From contig NZ_AP024233.1 in assembly GCF_025998535.1 (NCBI RefSeq), positions 966,217-1,030,216 of the forward strand: 64,000 bases of DNA. Reading direction: 5' to 3'. Below the pieces are notes generated by a model. It was not told where the DNA came from. It worked only from the letters and a program-made list of their open reading frames with translations, and searched no databases. A program made the position numbers and the translations under genes. This document shows, piece after piece, positions 53,776 to 61,869 of this stretch; position 1 is the first letter of the stretch, and the number at the start of each line of letters is the position of its first letter. Origin of the DNA: Desulfolithobacter dissulfuricans (lineage in GTDB: Bacteria; Desulfobacterota; Desulfobulbia; Desulfobulbales; Desulfobulbaceae).

Positions 53776-53871
53776 GGTGATTACTCCTGCCCGCCCTCCA
53801 CTAATTTCTCAAGGGGCAGGTGACACTTTCTCATTGGCACAGAGGGTTCTGATCCATCGTAGAGGGTGGTT

Positions 53872-54722
53872 TCACAGATGGTCGCGGGTGGAGGCAAGGG
53901 GACGCAGTCCGTCATCGGGATCCCGGCGCCAGGCGCGATCAGGCTCTTCCGAGGGCATAACCTTTTTTCCGGGGGCACCATCAGCCTCCATGCCGAGCCG
54001 GATCGTTTCGATCACCTCTGTGGCTTTTTGCGGAAGCCAGCAATGGCCCAGGGGTATTCGGCACCCTGACCATCGATATCGAGATGGAATTCTATCATGG
54101 ATGCCTTCCATCTGTGCACGGCCCGGTACATCACGGCTGGCGATACACTGTGATCAGACCATCCGACCCGGCAACCGAAATGTTGCCGGAGTGTTTCGAT
54201 GACCGCCAGGTTGCACTGGTCCACGGGCGTCGGGTAGGCGGAGACGCAGTGAAGGAGTGTGAGGTCCCGACAGTCCGCCGCCTGCAATGTCGTGACCGCC
54301 TCGTCTATTTCCTCCATGGTCGCCATGCCGGTGGAGAGAACAACGGGTTTGCCGGTCTTGGCGCAGGCGATCAGGAGATCTTTCCAGAGCAGCTCGTAGG
54401 AGGCGATCTTGTAGAAGCTGACAAACGGGGCGAGTTCGTTCACCGCTTCCAGGTAGAAGGGCGTACATGAAAATGCAATATCATGTTCCGCGCATTTTTC
54501 ATGGAGAAGGGGAAGAAATTCGGTGGGTAATTCCCACTGTTTTCTTTTTCTGTGTTCCGCGCTTAGCTGCAGCACAGAGGGGGCAAAGAGCTTGTCGATC
54601 CGGAACAGCTGAAATTTAACCGCCGCACATCCTATTTGGGCAGCTGTCTCGATAAAGCGATAACAGCGCCCGAGATTCTGATTGTGGTTGCTGGATACCT
54701 CGGCGATAAATGTGACAGTCAT
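53872..54722 (-). CDS. NeuB/PseI-family nonulosonate synthase without SAF domain, interrupted by a frameshift
   Basis: The restored product is about 283 residues of the NeuB TIM-barrel family, which condenses PEP with an amino sugar to form a nonulosonic acid. Motifs are 'TFIAEVSSNHNQNLGRCYRF', 'FSCTPFYLEAVNELAPFVSF', 'KPVVLSTGMATMEEIDEAV', 'RVGWSDHSVSPAVMYRAVHR' and 'GHCWLPQKATEVIETIRLG'. The last motif is in another frame; one extra C (minus strand) in the four-base run at 54051-54054 restores it. The usual C-terminal SAF/antifreeze-like domain is absent. The ATG overlaps the SpsF-PseG stop (ATGA). Confidence 0.85.
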
Positions 54723-56476
54723 GCGCAGGGTTGCTTCAGGAGAGAGTTTATCTTACGGACAATGTTGGAGGTGCCGTCCTCAATGACCTGTCCTGTTTTC
54801 TCGACCAGGGCCTGATTGATGACCCTGGAAAGTTCGTCCTGCTTTGCATCGGTGGGTACCACGATCTCCCTGAGACCGGTCTGCCTGTAAAAGCATCGGG
54901 CATCGCGGCAATGGGCAGCGGAAAACGCCCAGGTTACCGGGTAGGTGCCCAGGGCAAGGGCCTCGTAAAAAGAAACGCCAAATCCGCTTAAAAACACACG
55001 GCTTCTCGCCATAAGATAATGGAAATCAGGACGTTGCCCCTCAATGATGTGAACAGTAAGATCAGTTGCTGCAGAAAATTTCTTGATGATATCTCTTTGC
55101 CACTCGTGATGCAGGTACGTCAGGAGATCAATGTTTTTGGGAATCTTCCGGTCCGTCAGTCTGCTGATTTCCCTGCGAAGAATCACATAGTCGCGTCCTG
55201 CAAGAATTTCAGGTTTCCCATCAGCGGACTGACTGTCGGGAACTTGTCCTGTAACACCAGGAATAATGACAAGGTCCGCTTCCCTGGTCCAGTCATCAAG
55301 CCGGTCGATGATTACGACCCTTGAACTTTCGGGAAGCCTCTGCCTCCACCCCGGTGGCAGGTTGTTCTGGCAGTTCAGATCCAGAATAACCAGGTCATAG
55401 GAGGCAAGCCAGGCGGTATTCCCGGGGGCGGAGAGACCAAGGAGTTCGACGGGATTTTTTCCATTGTACATTGGCAGGGATGCGGAGCGGTCTGTCGCGT
55501 CTTTATCCTTTGGCAGTACCCGGAGTCCGACCGCCTCCAGGGAGTTTGTCGCCTCCAGGTCGGTTACCAGGAAGGTGACCGACCATCCAAGCCGTTCCGT
55601 GATCTGCAACGCCAATTCACGGCTCCGCATGAGATGCCCGTATCCGTATTTTTCACCGGCATCTACCACCATGAGGACCTTCCTGTCGATTTCTCCCACA
55701 CCTTTCTGGTGGACATGGCTGTTGATGCTTACAAGGGATTGATCCTGCCGCAGGAGGTTGACGACCGCAGGGAGGCTGTAGGTGGAGCCGCTGGCTGCAA
55801 GGGTGTTGTGCACTACATTATGAAATTCAAGATCTGCCCAGGTATCTATGGAATAACGATGATGAAACGGGGCATAGAGGTCCTTTTGAAGCGCGATTCT
55901 GTGACAGGTAAAAAGGTCAGGACGTTGGTGGAGGATCGGAAAATGGTGTTCCTTCAGAGCCGGCCGGTCCGACAGGTCATCGGCACGCTGCCAGGTCTTG
56001 ATCCGGGCAACCGAGATACCCTGCAAGGCCGGCGGGTGCCCCTGGCTGTCTGGTTTGGCTGCGACAAAGTCTGCCTCCGGGTGGCATTTGAGTGACGAGA
56101 CCAGTTGATCGATGGCAGGGGCATGGATCAATGGGCAGTCGCCACTGACAAGCACGCATATCTCCGCGGAGAATTTTTCAGCTGCCCGCCGCAACCGGGT
56201 AGTTACATGGTTGACGCCTCCAGGATAACTGTAGGTGGATATGCCCTGCTTGTCGCTCCAGGAGAGAAGGGGGCCGTTTTCTGGCTCCGCAGAGGTGGCC
56301 AGGACTATTTTGTCGACTTGCCGACATCTCCTGAGTTCCTCCAAAAGCCACTCGAGGAGCATTTTGCGCCCGATTTTTCTAAACTGCTTTCCAGGAAGCC
56401 TGGACGATCCGAGACGGGCCACAATAAAGGCCACTGTTCGTTCCTGCTTAAACGTGTCCCTGCTGCTCTCCTGCAT
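54719..56476 (-). CDS. SpsF-type cytidylyltransferase fused to PseG-like glycosyltransferase
   Basis: This 585-residue fusion has an N-terminal nucleotidyltransferase of the SpsF/CMP-sugar type (about 14-245; 'VAFIVARLGSSRLPGKQFRK', 'VLVSGDCPLIHAPAIDQL'). The C-terminal half (about 268-580) is a PseG-like GT-B fold with 'VLMVVDAGEKYGYGHLMRSR' (the GxGHxxR catalytic-His motif) and 'FLSGFGVSFYEALALGTYPV'. PseG releases UDP from the UDP-sugar before the NeuB/PseI step, and the cytidylyltransferase activates the final sugar with CMP. Joining the two non-consecutive steps is notable. It is the first gene of the minus-strand operon and is coupled to the neuB-like gene. Confidence 0.87.
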   Translation of the reverse strand: MQESSRDTFKQERTVAFIVARLGSSRLPGKQFRKIGRKMLLEWLLEELRRCRQVDKIVLATSAEPENGPLLSWSDKQGISTYSYPGGVNHVTTRLRRAAEKFSAEICVLVSGDCPLIHAPAIDQLVSSLKCHPEADFVAAKPDSQGHPPALQGISVARIKTWQRADDLSDRPALKEHHFPILHQRPDLFTCHRIALQKDLYAPFHHRYSIDTWADLEFHNVVHNTLAASGSTYSLPAVVNLLRQDQSLVSINSHVHQKGVGEIDRKVLMVVDAGEKYGYGHLMRSRELALQITERLGWSVTFLVTDLEATNSLEAVGLRVLPKDKDATDRSASLPMYNGKNPVELLGLSAPGNTAWLASYDLVILDLNCQNNLPPGWRQRLPESSRVVIIDRLDDWTREADLVIIPGVTGQVPDSQSADGKPEILAGRDYVILRREISRLTDRKIPKNIDLLTYLHHEWQRDIIKKFSAATDLTVHIIEGQRPDFHYLMARSRVFLSGFGVSFYEALALGTYPVTWAFSAAHCRDARCFYRQTGLREIVVPTDAKQDELSRVINQALVEKTGQVIEDGTSNIVRKINSLLKQPCA

Positions 56477-56612
56477 CCCTGCTCAGCTCAAGTTTTGATG
56501 TTGGATTGTTAGTGGAAAGTTGAAGCCGGGACTACATCACGCACCGTCAATTGTCTTCCGCGAATTTTTGCCTGACCCGCTGCCCGGTACTTCATTCCAT
56601 CGCGTTCTTTTT

Positions 56613-57059
56613 TTATTTCCTGGATGCCTCCACCTTGGGCAGCGGAGTCCGGACATCATAGGGTGAATTTTCCAGTATCACCTGCACTGCCCGGTTGCTT
56701 TCAGGGGCAAAGAAGAGAGGGGCTGCCAGGTTCAGAGTGATCTCCTGGTTCGGATGCACGGTGACGATGGCCAGGATAAAGAGCTTGTCGTCCTTGCCCG
56801 CTTTCAGCCTTTTCAGGATCTCTTCTCCAGGTTCGGGTACCCCATAGTCGAGGAAGAAATTGGTCGGGTCGGTCACCACAAAGGCGAACTCCGGATTGTC
56901 CACGCACTGGATCCAGAACAGGGGACCTTCCTTCTTGTTGGGCATGACTATGAAGTGGTGGAGGTCTTCGAGTCCCACCAGGCCTTCTGGGAAATAAATA
57001 GTGTTTTCCGGGTCGTATTCCACCTCGCCAAAGCGGGTCATTATTTTCTTGAGCGTCAT
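56613..57059 (-). CDS. fliW: Flagellar assembly factor FliW
   Basis: This 148-residue protein is typical of FliW: 'TRFGEVEYDPENTIYFPEGL', 'LHHFIVMPNKKEGPLFWIQC', 'FAFVVTDPTNFFLDYGV', 'VTVHPNQEITLNLAAPLFF'. FliW binds CsrA and releases flagellin mRNA from repression; free flagellin in turn sequesters FliW. It overlaps csrA by 4 bp (ATGA). This supports a CsrA-FliW-flagellin feedback loop in this organism. Confidence 0.95.
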   Translation of the reverse strand: MTLKKIMTRFGEVEYDPENTIYFPEGLVGLEDLHHFIVMPNKKEGPLFWIQCVDNPEFAFVVTDPTNFFLDYGVPEPGEEILKRLKAGKDDKLFILAIVTVHPNQEITLNLAAPLFFAPESNRAVQVILENSPYDVRTPLPKVEASRK

Positions 57060-57298
57060 TTTTTTACCGTCCTGGTTGCAAGAGAATCACTGAGGATGTT
57101 GAGGTCCGTAATATCCCAGCGGGCAGCTTCAATGTTTTCCTGGCAGATACGGTCATAGACTTCCTGCCGGTAAATCTTGGTTTCCCGGGGCGCTTCTATG
57201 CCGATCCGGATGCCGCCTCCCTTGGCTTCTATGATCTTAACAACGATATTGTCGCCGATGACGATACCTTCACCGGGTTTTCTGGTCAGAACCAGCAT
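57056..57298 (-). CDS. csrA: Translational regulator CsrA
   Basis: This 80-residue CsrA has the start 'LVLTRKPGEGIVIGDNIVVK' and 'GGGIRIGIEAPRETKIYRQE' typical of the family. It is an RNA-binding dimer that recognises GGA in hairpin loops. The slightly longer C-terminal tail is usual in FliW-type CsrA. Hairpin loops with GGA are present in both flagellin leaders and, less perfectly, in the csrA leader itself (57304-57321). Confidence 0.96.
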   Translation of the reverse strand: MLVLTRKPGEGIVIGDNIVVKIIEAKGGGIRIGIEAPRETKIYRQEVYDRICQENIEAARWDITDLNILSDSLATRTVKK

Positions 57299-57303
57299 AA
57301 TTA

Positions 57304-57321
57304 GGTTACTCCTGTGTCACC
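57304..57321 (-). promoter_or_regulatory. Possible CsrA autoregulatory hairpin in the csrA leader
   Basis: On the minus strand GGTGAC-ACAGGA-GTAACC forms a stem with one mismatch and an ACAGGA loop that contains the start of the AGGAG ribosome-binding site, 10 nt before the csrA ATG. ACAGGA is close to the selected CsrA consensus. Confidence 0.4.
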
Positions 57322-57564
57322 TCAGTTCCAGGTGTTGGTCTTGTATTTCTGGTACGAGCAGCAGCGGGGTTGTGTATGGTCGGCAGGGTCGTTGATGATT
57401 CCCGAAACCAGAACGATGGAGTCTGAAAGTCTGCCTGCTCCACGAAATCGTTGTTCCCAGGTGGTAACATACCGGTGGAGAGGTTCTGCCGGGGCCTGCG
57501 TGTCTGTGGCCGGTTGCGCGATGCGGCCGTTTACCGTCTGCTTTGATATTGTCCGTTTTTTCAT
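57322..57564 (-). CDS. Small hypothetical protein upstream of csrA
   Basis: This 80-residue ORF has a basic N-terminus ('MKKRTISKQTVNGRIAQPAT') and a Cys pair near its end ('PRCCSYQ'). AAGGA lies just before the ATG. It is on the same strand between flgL and csrA, with a 23-bp gap to csrA. I do not recognise it, and coding is not certain. The 139-bp stretch before it (57565-57703) shows no clear feature. Confidence 0.4.
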   Translation of the reverse strand: MKKRTISKQTVNGRIAQPATDTQAPAEPLHRYVTTWEQRFRGAGRLSDSIVLVSGIINDPADHTQPRCCSYQKYKTNTWN

Positions 57565-57703
57565 GTCCTTGCAGTATGGGATAGATTAATCATAATTACA
57601 ACCGTAATTGTACCAGAAAATCAGAAGCCGGAAACCGGAATCAGACCCTCGCCGGCCGGGGGATACCATGCGATAACCCTGTAATTACCTGTTGTTGGGT
57701 AGT

Positions 57704-58660
57704 TTACATGTAATCCAGGATAGAGAGCTTGGAAACCTTGGACGTGATACTGAGTGCGGCCTCGTAGGCGGTTTCCTGCTCCATGATGGCGTTGAAGGCC
57801 TCGATGGCATCGGCATCCTCGTAGCGGGAGAGGATCTGCTTGAGATCGATCTTTACCTGCTGCTGGTGGTAGATGGCTTCTTCTATCCGGGCTGCCCGGT
57901 TGCCCATCTGGCTGCGGAGCCTTCTGTTCTGGTCGGCGGCCACATCGAGCTGGACAAGTTGCGTATCCAGGGCCGCCGTGTCACCGGTGCGGATGGCATC
58001 CTCGGTCAGGGCCAGGACCGCGAAGAGATCAACTTTGCCATCATCGACAACACCGTCCATGTCGGCATCGCCGAGGAAAAGTTCGGTCCCGGTCAGGTTG
58101 GTCTGCAGCTTCTCGCCCGGCGATATTTCCAGGTATACATGGTTTTCGTCGCCCTGATAGGTATAGGGCCAGGTGGTGGGATCGGCCGGGTCGTAGGTGG
58201 CAGCGTCAAAGGAGTCGTTCTTGACAAAGGGAATGGTCTTGTCTTCAAAACCGGCAAAGATGTAGCGGTCGTTGATCATCCCGTTGGCCGTGTCGGCAAG
58301 TTCGGCCTGGAGATTGGCCAGTTCGTCGGCCAGGACCGCCCGGTCTTCGGCGTTCAGGGTCGCGTTGCCGGCGTTGATAGCGATCTCCTTGGCCCGCTGC
58401 ATGATTCTTTCAACGTGCTCGAGAAATCCGTCAGTGGCCTGCATGGTATCGGACGAAATCCCCATGGTTTCCAGGTAGCGGTCCACGTTACTGATCTGTT
58501 TGCGCATGGACAGAACCGGGCGGATGGCGGCCGGATCGTCGGACGGTTTAATGAGCCGTTTGCCGGTGGCGCCGATGTTACGCAGCTCCTCGAGCCGGGT
58601 TGTTATATCATCCAGCCGCGAGCCAAGCATCCTGTAGGTGGTTCCCTGGGTTGCCTTCAT
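57704..58660 (-). CDS. flgL: Flagellar hook-filament junction protein FlgL (HAP3)
   Basis: This 318-residue protein has the flagellin-like N-terminal region ('TQGTTYRMLGSRLDDITTRL', 'KPSDDPAAIRPVLSMRKQIS') and C-terminal 'ALSITSKVSKLSILDYM', as in FlgL. It links the hook-associated protein FlgK to the filament. It starts 3 bp after flgK. Length is normal. It is followed by the small ORF and csrA-fliW, an order common in this lineage. Confidence 0.94.
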   Translation of the reverse strand: MKATQGTTYRMLGSRLDDITTRLEELRNIGATGKRLIKPSDDPAAIRPVLSMRKQISNVDRYLETMGISSDTMQATDGFLEHVERIMQRAKEIAINAGNATLNAEDRAVLADELANLQAELADTANGMINDRYIFAGFEDKTIPFVKNDSFDAATYDPADPTTWPYTYQGDENHVYLEISPGEKLQTNLTGTELFLGDADMDGVVDDGKVDLFAVLALTEDAIRTGDTAALDTQLVQLDVAADQNRRLRSQMGNRAARIEEAIYHQQQVKIDLKQILSRYEDADAIEAFNAIMEQETAYEAALSITSKVSKLSILDYM

Positions 58661-58663
58661 GGT

Positions 58664-60076
58664 TTACCTCTTGAGCTGGAGTAGGGAGTCCATCATCTCA
58701 TCGATAGTACTTAAGAATTTTGCCGATGATTCAAAACCGCGCTGGTACTGCACCAAGTCGATCATTTCTTCATCCAGGGACACGCCTGAGTAACCGTCCC
58801 GCAGGTTCTGCAGCTGAACGAGCGCATCTTCGGCGCCTCCCAGAGCCAGATCGTTGCGGCTGGCCTCGATACCGACGCTGGACACCATCTTGCTGAAATA
58901 GGCATCATAGGTGTCACCGTTCAGACCGGCAAGTCCTTCGCGCTCGAGGGCGGCCATGGCCAGAGCATTGGTGTTGTCGCCGGGTGCTGCCGGTGTGCCT
59001 GGCGGATCTGTCGGGCCGCCGGCGGCGAGTTGGTTGGCATCGGTGAGGACCACGGTCAGGTTCCGGCTTGGGTGCTCGATACTGGACAGGGTTGCCGGAT
59101 CAAGAAAAAAGTTCAGTCCTGTAGATCCGTCCAGGCCGGTACCTGACTGGTGGACCTGGTTGACCGAATTGGCAATCTCGGTGGCCAGCGTGTCAAGATC
59201 GTCACGTAAGCCGGCGATGAACTCGTCGCGCATATAAAAAAGACCTTTCATCTCTCCGCCAAGCTGATCAAGGCCAATGTCCTGGGTCGAGCCGGCAATG
59301 TTGACCTGCAGGTTGACATCGCTTCCGTTCATCACCGCCTCAAGCTGCATTGCCTGGCCTCCCTGGACCAGCGGCAGACCGCCGGGCAGCTGGACGGCGA
59401 GCATGCCCTGGCTGTCGGTGTAGGTCTGGACCCCAAGCGTCTGGGACAGGTCCTGGATCAGCAGGTCCCGCTGGTCCCGGGCCGCATTGGCGGTCTGGCC
59501 CGAGGTTTCGACCTGGCGGATACGGTCGTTGAGCTCGGCGATCTGCTGCAGTTGTTCGTTAATGGTATCAACCTTGGAGAGGACCGATGTGTTGATGTTC
59601 TGGCGGACGTTTTCCAGTTCGTCGTAGGTGTTCTTGAAGGCATCTCCCAGCAGCTGGCCCCGCTGGATAACCGTGTCCCGTTCCACCAGCCCGCTCGGGT
59701 TGGCTGCGAGCTGCTGCCAGGCATCGAAGAACCGGTCTATTTCCGAGGCCAGGTTGTCTTCCGAAATGCTGAATATACGCTCCAACTCGGCCAGGGAATT
59801 GGATTTTCCCAGTTCCTCGCCATAGTCAATGTTTTTTTCCTGCAATTGCCGGTTGATGAACACGTCGTAGTCTCGCTGCACATCGGTGACCGTCACTCCC
59901 TGGCCGATGAAGAAATCCCCCCAGTTGACCGCCGGGATCTGCGTCAGCTCGGCCCGTTGCCGGGAATAGCCCGGCGTGTTGACGTTGGCAATGTTGTTGC
60001 CGACAATCTCGATGGATTTCTGGTTGGCCGACAGGCTTGTCTTGCCGGCATTCAATGCTGTGAGGAGTCCGCCCAT
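58664..60076 (-). CDS. flgK: Flagellar hook-associated protein FlgK (HAP1)
   Basis: This 470-residue protein has the FlgK start 'LTALNAGKTSLSANQKSIEI' with 'GNNIANVNTPGYSRQRAEL' and the end 'EEMIDLVQYQRGFESSAKFL'. FlgK joins the hook to the filament. It lies directly upstream of flgL. A long 553-bp gap with a palindromic repeat separates it from flgN. Confidence 0.95.
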   Translation of the reverse strand: MGGLLTALNAGKTSLSANQKSIEIVGNNIANVNTPGYSRQRAELTQIPAVNWGDFFIGQGVTVTDVQRDYDVFINRQLQEKNIDYGEELGKSNSLAELERIFSISEDNLASEIDRFFDAWQQLAANPSGLVERDTVIQRGQLLGDAFKNTYDELENVRQNINTSVLSKVDTINEQLQQIAELNDRIRQVETSGQTANAARDQRDLLIQDLSQTLGVQTYTDSQGMLAVQLPGGLPLVQGGQAMQLEAVMNGSDVNLQVNIAGSTQDIGLDQLGGEMKGLFYMRDEFIAGLRDDLDTLATEIANSVNQVHQSGTGLDGSTGLNFFLDPATLSSIEHPSRNLTVVLTDANQLAAGGPTDPPGTPAAPGDNTNALAMAALEREGLAGLNGDTYDAYFSKMVSSVGIEASRNDLALGGAEDALVQLQNLRDGYSGVSLDEEMIDLVQYQRGFESSAKFLSTIDEMMDSLLQLKR

Positions 60077-60182
60077 GGTTCTCTGTCCGTGTTAAGGAAA
60101 TCGAGGCTTTTTGTGTATCCGTGCGTCAGGCACGGGCCAGGTTCTGCCTGTCTATCGTATCGGCAGAAAGGGCGCAGATGTT

Positions 60183-60363
60183 TAGCCCGCATATTTCACA
60201 AGCGATCTACTGCAAGGCCTGAAAACACCCCGCCTGCTACGTCACAGCTTCAAAAAGAGTCCTCGAAATATTTCAATATGTCTGCGGCTCTTTTTGAAGC
60301 TGTTCCTTACATCCACGGCGTTTTCAGGCCTTTCGCAACGATCATTGTGAAATATGCGGGCTA
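60183..60363. repeat. 181-bp palindromic repeat element between flgN and flgK
   Basis: The ends 60183-60201 and 60345-60363 are perfect 19-bp inverted repeats (TAGCCCGCATATTTCACAA). Pairing continues inward in blocks, for example AGCTTCAAAAAGAG against CTCTTTTTGAAGCT, so the whole unit could fold into one long hairpin. It has no coding content and looks like a MITE or a large REP-like element. The remaining 266 bp up to flgN (60364-60629) hold nothing recognisable. Confidence 0.75.
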
Positions 60364-60629
60364 GGGCCGCTTTGATCTGCAGCGGGATTGGAAAAATGAA
60401 AGGGGACGGACGGAGAAGGAGATTGCTGCGGTCGAGACAGCACAGCAGGAGCCGGAGATTGCAAATGTCGAAGTCTCCTGGGTGCTGCGGTTGGCAGCGA
60501 TGGCTCATGGGAACGGAGCAGTGTCTGTCCCATGGCCCGGTCAAGGGAGATAAGGGGAGCCGACTTGTTTCTCGGCCCGTGTCGGCAAGGAGTGGCCGAG
60601 GCCGGCAGGGAGGATGGGCCCGGGTCGCT

Positions 60630-60983
60630 TCAGATCCTGCCGGAGAGCAGGCGTCCGTTCACCGGTGCGGCAAGGGTGTGGCCCGTCTGGCCGTAGGTGG
60701 TCGGTGCGGTTCTACGGCCAAAAAATTCCATGGTCTCCTGGATCCAGTTCAGGGTCGATTTGAAGAGATAGGCATTGCGACGGTTTTCCTGCCGTATCTG
60801 GCGGGCATACTCGTAGTCACTGGGATGCAGTTCTTTGACACTGTCCAATATCTGGATGAGGGCCTCTTTTTCTTCCCTGATCCTGGCCATGGCCTCCAGG
60901 TCCATCTGCTTGGCATATTCGCGTTCCTCACGGATGAGGTCCCGCAGCCTTATGAGTTGCTGACGAACGGTTTCCCTGGTCAT
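60630..60983 (-). CDS. flgN: FlgN-like export chaperone
   Basis: This 117-residue helical protein has 'LIRLRDLIREEREYAKQMDL', 'EEKEALIQILDSVKELHPSD' and the C-terminal 'TYGQTG' motif common to FlgN proteins. FlgN is the chaperone for FlgK and FlgL. It lies 4 bp after flgM, the standard order. Confidence 0.85.
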   Translation of the reverse strand: MTRETVRQQLIRLRDLIREEREYAKQMDLEAMARIREEKEALIQILDSVKELHPSDYEYARQIRQENRRNAYLFKSTLNWIQETMEFFGRRTAPTTYGQTGHTLAAPVNGRLLSGRI

Positions 60984-60987
60984 GGAC

Positions 60988-61278
60988 TCAACCCTCTTCT
61001 ACCAGGAACTTGAGCAGGCTCGATGCTACCCGGTCAAGGTCCGGCTGGTAGGAGCCGTTGGCAACCTGCTCTTTGAGAGCCTGTACCCGGGCGGCCCGTT
61101 CGGTATCCTGTGTGCTGGTTGTTGCCTGCATTTCAGTTGCACCCTGCAGTGCGGAAGCAAAGGAGGTGGATTTCCCGGCTTCACTTTTCTCTGTCTTTTG
61201 CGGGCCACCGGTCTGGTCAGTTTTGCGGACGCCGCCGACCTGGCCAAATCCCTGTACACCGAAGAAGTTAACTGTCAT
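60988..61278 (-). CDS. flgM: Anti-sigma-28 factor FlgM
   Basis: This 96-residue protein has the FlgM C-terminal domain ('RAARVQALKEQVANGSYQPD', 'LDRVASSLLKFLVEE') after a disordered N-terminus. FlgM binds sigma-28 (FliA) and is exported when the hook is complete, releasing late gene expression. I chose the ATG at 61278, with AGGTGAG upstream. A near-consensus sigma-28 promoter lies about 135 bp upstream, consistent with feedback expression. Confidence 0.9.
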   Translation of the reverse strand: MTVNFFGVQGFGQVGGVRKTDQTGGPQKTEKSEAGKSTSFASALQGATEMQATTSTQDTERAARVQALKEQVANGSYQPDLDRVASSLLKFLVEEG

Positions 61279-61414
61279 GATACTCACCTATATGTAAATA
61301 AAATCAGGCTGTTTTCTGTGCCTGGTCTACCCAGGTGCCTGGTAGCCTCCCTGCATACGATCCAGTCATATGGATCCGGGTATTCAAGCTGTTTTTCTAC
61401 TTTCTGTTATATCT

Positions 61415-61442
61415 TTATCGGCAGGGAGAAAAAATAACTTTA
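61415..61442 (-). promoter_or_regulatory. Sigma-28 (FliA) type promoter for flgM-flgN
   Basis: On the minus strand TAAAGTTA (-35) and GCCGATAA (-10, a perfect match) are separated by 12 bp, so the TAAA to GCCGATAA distance is 16 instead of the E. coli 15. The site lies between flgJ and flgM and points toward flgM. Confidence 0.75.
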
Positions 61443-61537
61443 TACGAAAAGAGATTTTTTTTGTGCAATTCGCTCTGTTGGATCGGCCACGGTCCAGGAT
61501 AGGGCAACGGTTGACGTCCAGGGGGAGCCTTTCCGGA

Positions 61538-61858
61538 TCAGGGTGTCTCCGGATTGTCGCCCAGAAGTTTTTGCATCTGGCGGTACATGGTGTCTGCCAT
61601 GCCTGTACTCTGGGTCCGGGCCATGTCAGAGGCCAGTTGGGCATCGAGCATGTCCTGGTAGATATCGTGACCGTTGTCCTTCTCGAACAGGCCGCCATCG
61701 GGCACGGTTTTTCGCATGGATTTCAGCATGTACTGGATAAAGACCGCTTCGAAGTCCTGGCAGAGCTTCTTCATGGTCTCCGGATCATCCTTTGTGCCCT
61801 TTGCGGATGGATTGGTGGTAGGGCTGATAACTGTACGGGGGTCGATCTGCAGGTTCAT
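61538..61858 (-). CDS. flgJ: Rod-binding protein FlgJ (N-terminal type, no muramidase)
   Basis: This 106-residue protein has the FlgJ rod-binding domain ('KKLCQDFEAVFIQYMLKSMR', 'YQDMLDAQLASDMARTQSTG'). The C-terminal peptidoglycan hydrolase domain of enterobacterial FlgJ is absent, as in many deltaproteobacteria, where a separate enzyme acts. It lies 11 bp after flgI. The 259-bp gap to flgM holds the sigma-28 promoter. Confidence 0.9.
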   Translation of the reverse strand: MNLQIDPRTVISPTTNPSAKGTKDDPETMKKLCQDFEAVFIQYMLKSMRKTVPDGGLFEKDNGHDIYQDMLDAQLASDMARTQSTGMADTMYRQMQKLLGDNPETP

Positions 61859-61869
61859 GGTCTTTGCCC

